NCBI GenBank assembly: GCA_025449115.1
Contig: JAHLKC010000039.1
Span: forward strand, 215,716 to 279,715
Reading direction: 5' to 3'
Length of the DNA: 64,000 bases
DNA from: Chytridium lagenaria
Taxonomy: Eukaryota; Chytridiomycota; Chytridiomycetes; Chytridiales; Chytridiaceae
Below are positions 56,820 through 64,000 of this stretch, one piece after another. Every line of letters begins with the position of its first letter. The first letter of the stretch is position 1. The position numbers were made by a program, and so were the translations under genes. Under the pieces are notes generated by a model. That model made no database searches and was not told the origin of the DNA. It saw only the letters and a program-made list of their open reading frames with translations.

Positions 56820-59653
56820 ATGTCGTTGTCGAGCAGCGATTGCTCCGTCGTGTCATCGGCGTTTCCGTCGCTACGCATAAGTGCGACGGGATGCTGTGGG
56901 GTTCTGGAATTGGGTGTGATTCAACCTGGGCGTATCACATATCTGTAAGTTTATATCTGTTCCTCATCTTTTCGTCATTGGCAGCGAGATAATCATTGAA
57001 CCATTATGCGTTTTTACATCTTCATTTGTTGCAGGAATCTTTCCAATAACCAACTGACAGGAGCCATACCGCGGCAATTGGGCAATCTTAGTAATCTTCA
57101 AACGCTGTAGGTTCATCATCTATCCCTCATCCTTTCCTATTGGATGCGATCTCGTTTCTGAACCATCATGCCTCACTTACATCTTCATTTGTTGCAGATA
57201 TCTTTACAATAACCAACTGGCAGGATCCATACCGCCGCAATTGGGCAATCTTAATGAACTTCAGCTGCTGTAAGTTCATCATCTGTTCATCATCCCGTTC
57301 GTAATTGGATGCTCGATACCAATTTCTGAACCACCATGCTCATTTGCATCTTCGTTTGTTACAGATATCTTTACAATAACCAACTGGAAGGGACCATACC
57401 GTCAGAATTGGGCCAATCTTAATAATCTTGCAGGGTTGTAAGTTCATCATCTGTTCTTCATCATTCCGTAATTGTATGCTTGATACTCATTTCTGAACCA
57501 GCAATATGCTCATTAACATCTTCATTTGTTGCAGATCTCTTTCCAATAACCAGCTGACAGAAGCCATACCGTCACAATTGAGCAATCTTAATAAACTTCA
57601 GCTGCTGTAAGTTCATCATCTGTTCATTATCCTTTCGTAATTGGATGCTCGATATCATTTCTGAACCATCATGCTCATTTATATCTTCGTTTGTTGCAGA
57701 AATCTTGACAGTAACCAACTGACAGGAGCCATACCGCCGCAATTGGGGAATCTTAGTAGTCTTCAAGGGCTGTAAGTTCATTCATCTGTTCATCATCGTT
57801 CCATAAATGGGTGCTCGATACCTATTTCTGAGCCATCATGCCCATTAATATTTTCATTTGTTGCAGATATCTTTCCAATAACCAACTGGAAGGGACCATA
57901 CCCCCACAATTGGGCAATCTTAATAATCTTCGAGACCTGTAAGTCCATCATCTGTTCATCACCTTCCGTAATTGGATGCGATACCCATTTCTGTACCAGC
58001 ATGCTCATTAACATCTTCATTTGTTGCAGATATCTTTCCAATAACCAACTGACAGGAAGCAATGCCGCCACAATTGGATAGCCTTAGAATTCTTCAAGTG
58101 CTGTAAGTTCATCATCTGTTTATCATCCTTCCATATTTCGGAATCCCGATTATTATTTCTGAACCATCATGCTTATTTCATCTTCATTTGCAAACTTTTA
58201 ACGAATAATTATTCCCAAAAAACAGTTACCTCGAAAACAATTATCTTTCAGGCGCTGTCCCTGAATATGTTTCGAATCTATTTGCCAAAAGGTATGCATA
58301 TTTAAATCTATGTTTAGCCCTGAACCATGGAAAATGATTTCCCAGTTGAATCATTCCGATTTTTATTGATATGTTTTGTAGTTAAGATTTTCTGTCTTTC
58401 ACTCACCACATTTGCTCCTTTTTTGCGGTCCTAAACTCCCCGTATCATAAAGCAATCGACCTGTAACTAACTGACTTTGTCCTGACAGTATTGAAGGGAA
58501 TTGTTTTTCTGATATTCGTAATTCCGCGGCATATAGAAAGTAAGTTTATTTTGCTACCAGTTATATTCATATGTTCACGCTTTATACTGATTATTGTTGC
58601 ATGCATTAGTATAACCCAGCGATCTGAAGAAGTCTGCCAGCGCAATTCCCCTGGATTCACGCTTTCAAGTTCTTCCACCGTAACAACCGACACCTCCGCT
58701 AGTCTCACACCGTCAAACTCTGCCACACCAGGAACTTCCATTTCACAAGACACCTCAAATACCGCTACCTCCAATGTTGTATCCCCGGGTCTAATCACAG
58801 GCGTCGTTCTTGCAATAGTTGTCATTCTTGGAGTCATTGCCGTCACCTTCTATATCCACCGCCGTCGTCATCGTCACATATCTCGTCAAAATCATTCAAT
58901 TCCGAGAATGGCCCCACTCCAAGCTTGTCAAACCATCCTCCAGCTGTTCCCCCAAAGATTCATGAAACGGAGGCCACCGTCACTTCTCCTACTTTACCAA
59001 TCACAAATCTCCGATCAGAACCACTCCCCCCCACCTGACGACCCTCGCGACTCGAAATCTACCTTTTTTCCGGATTGAACGCGATCCCAACGGCCAGCTC
59101 CTCACGCATTGATAAAGACTACATGTGATCCCAGCAGTGACAGATGTGCAAAACGAAAAGGCGGAGGAATTAACGCATTTGGGTTCTATGACTCTTGATG
59201 GGAGCAAGGTTCGTCTCGTTACGATAAAGCGAATGAGGCTAGGATGGATCGCGTGATTGCTCCTCGTGGATCGAGTATGATGGTTGTGACGTCTGGAGCA
59301 GGGCAGAGGTCGAGGAGTAACGTCGCATCATGGTCTTGTGAGGATGTTGAAAATTGGTTGTCTGAGAATGGGTTGCGCTGGTTGTTGTTGAAAAGTTTAA
59401 ATGTAAGAGTTTTTTTTTTTCGCATGTTTATTTATTATTTTTCTAATGGTTTTTTCATCATCAAATTGACGGATATCAACTTCTTCTGCTTTCGTCGAGT
59501 CGACTTGTTGAGATGGGAATTACTGTGGAGACCATGCGAGATAATCTTCTTTACGCTGTTGAGCGACTACGAGTTCCCATGTCGCCTGGTATTGGAGTTT
59601 CAACCGCAGGAAGTATGACGTTTGCGAACGACGCCCCGCCGCAGTACTCGTGA
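56820..59653 (+). CDS. LRR ectodomain - TM - SAM receptor
   Basis: An N-terminal cap (SSSDCSVVSSAFPSLRISAT then GCCG) is followed by eight plant-type LRRs, one per exon: NLSNNQLTGAIPRQLGN, YLYNNQLAGSIPPQLGN, YLYNNQLEGTIPSELG, SLSNNQLTEAIPSQLSN, NLDSNQLTGAIPPQLGN, YLSNNQLEGTIPPQLGN, YLSNNQLTGS, YLENNYLSGAVPEYVSN. A C-terminal cap (NCFSDIRNSAAYRN, SEEVCQRNSPGF), a Ser/Thr stalk, one TM segment (GLITGVVLAIVVILGVIAVT), basic HRRRHRH, a proline-rich tail and a SAM domain (SWSCEDVENWLSENG) follow. No kinase is present. LRR exons 3 and 7 are 73 nt instead of 72, breaking frame. Inside the SAM domain the splice acceptor seen in the first receptor (catcag) is missing here through a 5-base deletion. 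No signal peptide is obvious at this start; a hydrophobic stretch (FNIFCLCSVVFLF) lies just upstream. Confidence 0.75.
56949..58102 (+). repeat. Array of seven LRR exon-plus-intron repeat units
   Basis: LRR exons at 57035-57106, 57198-57269, 57365-57437, 57535-57606, 57700-57771, 57867-57938 and 58030-58102 are near-copies. The introns between them are near-copies too, each beginning gtaagttcatcatctgtt and ending ttcatttgttgcag. Unit length is about 155-170 bp and every intron falls in the same codon phase, so units can be added or lost without breaking frame. Confidence 0.9.
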
Positions 59654-60364
59654 AAGTTTTCGTTCCTATTTTTTCGTCCTTGAGTAGATTTAGATAGCGA
59701 TGTTACGTTTTCGTCTTTGATTTTGATGCTTTTCCTCATGAGCCTGCTATCACTATCATTTTATATTCTTGATTTTTTTCTTCCTTAAATTTGTTTTTGT
59801 TTTAGCCTTCCTTCTTTTATTTCCAAACTTTTTATTGCTGTCACAGCTCCGATTGGGCTATTTTGCTTCACGACGTTTTCGTTTGGCTCTTTATTTCAGT
59901 TCAAATCGCGCTGTTAGTGCCTCCGCTTTTAATACTTTTGTTGAATGCTCTTATTTTATCTTACCAATCTCCTTGAAGCGGCCTCTTTGTATCATAGATC
60001 ACGCAACAGTAAAATTCTGTCGTTTAAAATACACTTTATTTGTTTCATTATTGAATTTACTGATTCTTCCACGGCTCTCTAACCAAACAGTATTGGCGGT
60101 TAGGTTCGAAATGAAGATTCTTTTTCGCTTTTGCGGCGACTCTTTGCTGACGTTGCGTTGCAGTGGTGTTTTCATTCTTATGCACGCTCTCCGCGTCAAT
60201 CACTTTGACACCACCAACATAACTTATAGTTGCTCAGCCCTCAACTTTCTTCTGAGTTCAATTAAGTTATTTTCTTTCATAGGGTTGAACATTGTGCTGT
60301 AAGTTCACATGTTCAAGTTTTTTTGGGATCCCTATTAATCAAAACTTCTGTAAATGCGAACATC

Positions 60365-61096
60365 CAATGACCAAACAGAGACCAAAGAAACCTCAGACAT
60401 TTCCGCTAACCTCCTAACCCTTTCTCCCTTCCACGTCCTCCTGAGTTTTTCTTCCCTCTCAACCTCGCACTGCCAGACACATGGGTAAAGGCTACTCAAA
60501 CAGAGGATCTCTTCCCTACCCTGCTTCCAATGCAGGAACGTTTGGGAGAGGAAAGCTGTGGTTTCCATGCAACGTGTAACCCTTCCTTACCCTGTTGTCA
60601 ACAGTCAGAAAGACGCGATCAACGATGGTGTCGCTAATTTTTGATCACAATGGGGATTGTTGTCTTCGCTTACCATCCAGGCTGCCCATCCTCCCTTTAC
60701 CCTCGAGAAGCACCACACCCACGGCTTCCACTTCGACCTCCTCCACTTCTGCGACTGACATCTTGGCCTCCTCGCCGGCCCTGGTCGTCCGTCAAAGCGG
60801 GCCAGACAAACCCCTTCCACTGCCTCTCTCAACCAAAAACCGATACTTGCCTTCTTCCTCTGCTCCGCCTCTCACCGCGATGCCAATATCAGGAGATCAA
60901 GCAATGGCCACCTCACCACTGCACCTGCAGTCGAGTTTAACTTGGACCAATTATTCCATAACCCCGACCGCGCCCCTGATGCAGTCCAATCAACCGTCGG
61001 GGAAATCCAATTCGTATCCCAACCACCACATCCACACCCCCATCCAAATCATCTGCGATTGCTGTCAAGACAAATAATCATGAGTCAGATACCCCC
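60365..61096 (+). other. Third unit edge, then uncertain coding upstream of the Cut8-like gene
   Basis: 60365-60660 aligns with the edges at 52241 and 55741. Past it, Ser/Thr/Pro-rich frames (TTPTASTSTSSTSATD, LPLPLSTKNRYLPSSSAPPL) may belong to the 5' part of the Cut8-like gene, but no single frame is continuous. Confidence 0.35.
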
Positions 61097-62450
61097 ATGG
61101 ATTTGGATTTGGCTCCCGCTGCAGAGCCGTCGCCTCGTCCAGACGCCATCTTGTCTTCTTCCTCTCATGCTAAACGCAGTTCTTCGCTGTCAGTTGATAA
61201 GGACGCCAGGAATAAACGTCTTAAGCTCGATGGATCCAGTGCTGTTACGGCGGGAATGAACTTGCGCACATCCACCCCGCCATCACCGATCCCTGAAAGT
61301 GCTTCGTGCTCCTCCTCATCCTCACGCCAGCATCACGATAACATGGTAATAGACGTCGCCAATTCATCCTGTCATCACCGCCACGACGACATCTTTACGT
61401 CCGTCATCCATCCATCCCCATCTCTCACCTCTGTCAATCTCTCCGGCTCAATGTCGGACCTCGACAATCCCACCGATACAGCGATGACGGCCGCTCCTTC
61501 CCCCCCCTCCTCCGAATTCTCTCCCACCAACACACGCGCCTCATCGCATGACATCACTGTCGTCACTTTACCTCCTCCCATCCTTTCAGTCTCAAAGGAG
61601 CGTTCCATGACTCTTTCGAATTCGCTGGTCTCGCCACAAATGACCTCCCCTCCCTCGACCTTGTTCATCAACGCCCCTCTTGCACCTGTGAGGTGCTCAA
61701 AGCCTTTGAGGCCGGTTTCAGGTGTATTACAGCATCAGTATCATGCTACAAAGCCGCCGTTGTTGGGGTCGAGGCTGATGGCTTTGACGCATGCGCAGAT
61801 GACGGCTTTGATGTTGGGAGTTGTGGAACGGTTTGGGGTACCTGAGGAAGGGATTGTGGGGATTTGCCTGGATTGGACATTGCAGCTGTTGAGAAGGACT
61901 TAAATGGTGAGTTTAATTTCTTTATATATCATGTTGGGTTAAGTCAGTTGCCTGTATTGAGTTTTCAGTGATTGTTTAATGCCTTTTTTTGTGAATGTAG
62001 ATGCTTTGCAGGCTATTTACCGCGTTCTCACGCCTACTCGTTCCGGAACCCACGCCCAAGACATGCCCAATTCCGTCTCCGTCACATCTACCTCAACTCT
62101 ACCCGCTATCCCCACCCACCTTCTTCACCCTCTTGATAACTCACAATTTCGCCGCGCCTCTCCTCAACTTGCCCATTTCCGTGCCACCGTCCTCCGTCAT
62201 TCCCAAACCCTTGTCAACGCCGCCATGCATCGAGACCTGCTGACCCTATTCTTTCCCACTCGCCATGCAATACATTGACCGCGTTCCAACTTTTGAAGAT
62301 CCTCGCCGTAACCGTGGAGTGATGGGTGTGTATAAACGCATTGCCGGACACGCCAAATGGGCGCTTGGGCGCTGCGTTGAAGAGATTTTAGCGAGAGGAC
62401 AAGGTGGTCGACGTGGATCGAGTGCTTCGGAAAATCCAACGCGTCGCTGA
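61097..62450 (+). CDS. Cut8/Sts1-like proteasome nuclear-tethering factor
   Basis: Begins MDLDLAPAAEPSPRPDAILS, with a nuclear-localisation-like KDARNKRLKLDG and a long Ser/Pro/Thr-rich region. The conserved part starts LLGSRLMALTHAQMTALMLG and VVERFGVPEEG. After a one-base shift and an intron (about 61908-62000) it continues LPGLDIAAVEKDLNDALQAI then YRVLTPTRSG, SQFRRASPQLAHFRATVLRH, and YIDRVPTFEDPRRNRGVMGV then YKRIAGHAKWALGRCVEEIL. This order (LTxxQM helix, dimer helices, a bundle, the R-P-xF-xD...N segment) resembles fission-yeast Cut8 and budding-yeast Sts1, which hold the 26S proteasome at the nucleus. The match is by pattern only. The frame may begin upstream of 61097 and the C-terminus may extend past 62450 in another frame (ETVLEVERKEVRWNVEEVVG). 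Confidence 0.5.
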
Positions 62451-62744
62451 ATTCAGGGTTTAGCGTTGAGACTGTTTTGGAGGTTGAACGAAAGGAAGTA
62501 CGGTGGAATGTGGAGGAGGTTGTTGGGGTTTTGGAAAAGACGGAACGGATTGTGAAGGGGTGTAGATGGTTTTGGGAGGTTGCGAGTTTAGGGCGCTTGT
62601 GGAGGCTGGGGAGTCTGGGAGGGGGAAGGTTCTTGAGGAGGTTATAAGGGCCTGTGGGTTAGAAGGTTAGGTAGTTTTTCGTATATAAACCACAATAAAA
62701 TTGACGAGCGTATAATATATTGTCGAAAGAAAGCGCCTAACCCT

Positions 62745-62850
62745 AAGCGTCGCCTTCACGCGTGCTTTCACGCGCGCCTTCACGCGTGCTTTCACGCGCG
62801 CCTTCACGCGCGCCTTCACGCACGCCTTTACGCGCGCCTTCACGCGGGCC
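62745..62850 (+). repeat. GC-rich 10-11 bp tandem repeat
   Basis: About ten copies of a unit like gccttcacgcg or gctttcacgcg, contrasting sharply with the AT-rich surroundings. Confidence 0.9.
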
Positions 62851-62851
62851 T

Positions 62852-63110
62852 GTAAGTAAGTATATAAATAAATAAATTAATTAATAAATAAATGAATAAA
62901 TAAATAAATATATAAATCATTATATAAATCTGTTTATAAATGATAAGTACCTAAATAAATATATATACCCAACCGATAATAGATATATATAAATCTGTAA
63001 ATAAATATATGTATAAATCTGTAAATAAATGATACGTAAATAAATATATATTAAGTAAATAAATATAAAGAATAAATATATTTAAATATATAAATAAGTT
63101 AAAAAATAGG
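62852..63110. repeat. AT-rich microsatellite (TAAA/TATA)
   Basis: Dense taaataaa and tatataaa repeats, continuing after a short unique segment as ttaattaatt runs at 63385-63505. Confidence 0.9.
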
Positions 63111-63525
63111 ATAAATCACCCAGTGCAGCGTTTGTGGAACGCTGTCGTAAGGCAAAATAATTACAAAAGAAATCGTTGTGAGAGGGAATATCCGTCTGGT
63201 CTGATCTGGCCAGGATTTTGGACTTAGAGCAAAAAATCTCAAGAAAAGGCCTGAGCGATTTTTGGATTCCGCCCACCTGGAAAACGGTCCTGGAAGCACC
63301 TTCCGGGATCGAGGAGGAGGAGGAGGAGGAGGAAAGGTGAAAAGACAAATTACTATTTAACTTATTTATTTCATTAATCATTCTACTAATTTTTTATTAC
63401 TAATTAGTTAAATATATATAACTTTATTAATTGTTTATTATTAATTAATTAATTAATTAATTAATAATAAATAATTATTATATTTTATTAATAATTTATT
63501 TACTTATTTTTTTTTTCGAATCACT

Positions 63526-63566
63526 CCCCGACACCCCCCCGACACCCCCCGACACCCCCCGACACC
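63526..63566 (+). repeat. C-rich GACACCCCCC tandem repeat
   Basis: Four copies of gacacccccc, with C-runs of 6-7, followed near 63610-63640 by (CCAT)n. Confidence 0.9.
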
Positions 63567-63827
63567 ATCAAAAGGGCCGTCATTCGGATGGCCATCCCCC
63601 CACCACCTCCTCACCCAACCATCCACCCATCCATCCATCCACACAATTTATCATTAACAGTTATACGGGCATTATGGTTGGAGGGTTATGCCATTTATCT
63701 ATAGAGTGAACAATTTTAACATAAATATTATCACTTCATGCATTAAACTATCTTTCTCTATAAATGCTTCTATTGAGGTCACTAACATCTCGCCAACACC
63801 TTTTTTCATAGAGGTATAATGCCGCAT

Positions 63828-63927
63828 AGGGGGTTTGAACCCCTACTGAAGCAATAACTCAAACAGGATTGAGAAGGTGGTCATGCCGCAGACGACAGGA
63901 ACTGAACAGTAGAGGGCTTAAACCTCT
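63828..63927 (+). other. Pair of similar short hairpins
   Basis: AGGGG(GTTTGAA)CCCCT at 63828-63844 and AGAGG(GCTTAAA)CCTCT at 63911-63927. Both follow the string atgccgca at some distance and precede a ..taataa/aataac string, so they look like diverged copies of one unit. Stem changes are paired. Function unknown. Confidence 0.45.
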
Positions 63928-64000
63928 TCCTGCTCTAATAAGAGTGGTGAAGTAGTTGTCATGATGAGGAAGGGAGGAAAGGGTGACGGAAGGGAGTAGG

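Larger units (their letters stand above)
52241..60364 (+). repeat. Tandem duplication of a receptor-gene unit (two units plus a third edge)
   Basis: Unit 1 runs about 52241-55740, unit 2 about 55741-60364, and a third copy of the unit edge begins at 60365. Shared blocks: the edge (RLPSTSSSFLFSLSTSHCRA-like reading at 52277, 55797 and, diverged, 60420); the 5' flank (52484-52900 with 56386-56790); the TM-to-SAM half (53840-55009 with 58540-59653); and about 700 bp of 3' flank (55010-55740 with 59654-60364). Only the ectodomain-coding segments differ. Confidence 0.85.
62451..64000. other. Low-complexity right end of the window
   Basis: 62451-62660 may hold the C-terminal coding of the Cut8-like gene. 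Beyond it are the GC-rich minisatellite, long TAAA/TTAA-rich tracts, a C-rich repeat and two similar hairpins (separate entries). No further gene recognised. Confidence 0.5.

Noticed and set aside
63826..63900. tRNA-like T-arm (GGGGTTCAAACCCC on the minus strand)
   Set aside because: No matching acceptor stem or anticodon arm could be placed 70-75 nt upstream; a similar hairpin at 63911 lacks the T-loop consensus.

Overview
This is a eukaryotic, fungal-type window. Genes are cut by short GT-AG introns (mostly 50-150 nt, some exons as small as 13-23 nt) and lie on both strands without operons. Recognisable products include a CRH-type GH16 cell-wall transglycosylase, a PacC/RIM101-like zinc-finger factor, a WSC-domain surface protein, a fungal P450, Ras, MBF1 and pICln. 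A metazoan-style two-unit transmembrane nucleotide cyclase and LRR-membrane-SAM receptors suggest an early-diverging zoosporic fungus (Chytridiomycota or a relative). That assignment is inference, not a database match. Many clearly conserved genes, including Ras, MBF1 and a zinc carboxypeptidase, carry single-base frameshifts. The assembly probably keeps indel errors, so pseudogene calls need care.

Layout. 0.8-5.1 kb: a transmembrane class III cyclase with two TM cassettes and two catalytic domains. 5.9-7.9 kb: a WSC-domain membrane protein. 9.0-22.3 kb: a nested transposon. An unidentified minus-strand gene (pieces at 9.0-10.1 and 21.9-22.3 kb) appears split by a CACTA/Plavaka-like DNA transposon with a Tnp2-type transposase and an unknown partner gene. 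That transposon is itself split by a 5.9 kb LTR element with near-identical LTRs and a TTTTT target duplication. I see no reverse transcriptase inside the LTR element, only several unrecognised minus-strand ORFs. A decayed second copy of the split gene lies at 22.7-23.1 kb. 24.2-26.3 kb: cytochrome P450. 26.6-29.2 kb: an aspartic-protease-like protein with altered catalytic motifs. 30.2-31.3 kb: F-box/ankyrin gene. 32.0-34.3 kb: a second aspartic protease with intact motifs. 35.0-37.8 kb: PacC/RIM101-like factor with a duplicated 3' end. 38.7-40.6 kb: M14 carboxypeptidase. 41.6-43.5 kb: CRH-like GH16. 44.3-45.1 kb: Ras. 47.4-48.4 kb: pICln. 49.8-50.5 kb: MBF1.

52.2-60.4 kb is a tandem duplication carrying two single-pass receptors. 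They share 5' flank, juxtamembrane region, TM segment, cytosolic tail and SAM domain but have unrelated ectodomains: PAN/apple-like in the first, leucine-rich repeats in the second. In the second, each LRR is its own 72-nt exon and the introns between them are also near-repeats. The edge of a third unit abuts a Cut8/Sts1-like gene (61-62.5 kb). The right end is low-complexity DNA.

The cyclase, Ras, LRR/PAN-SAM receptors and PacC-like factor could serve environmental sensing, and the WSC, CRH, protease and carboxypeptidase genes the cell surface and secretion, but nothing shows they form one pathway. The strongest leads are the ectodomain-swapped receptor array, the cyclase whose domain roles look reversed relative to animal adenylyl cyclases, and the nested element with the RT-less LTR cargo.
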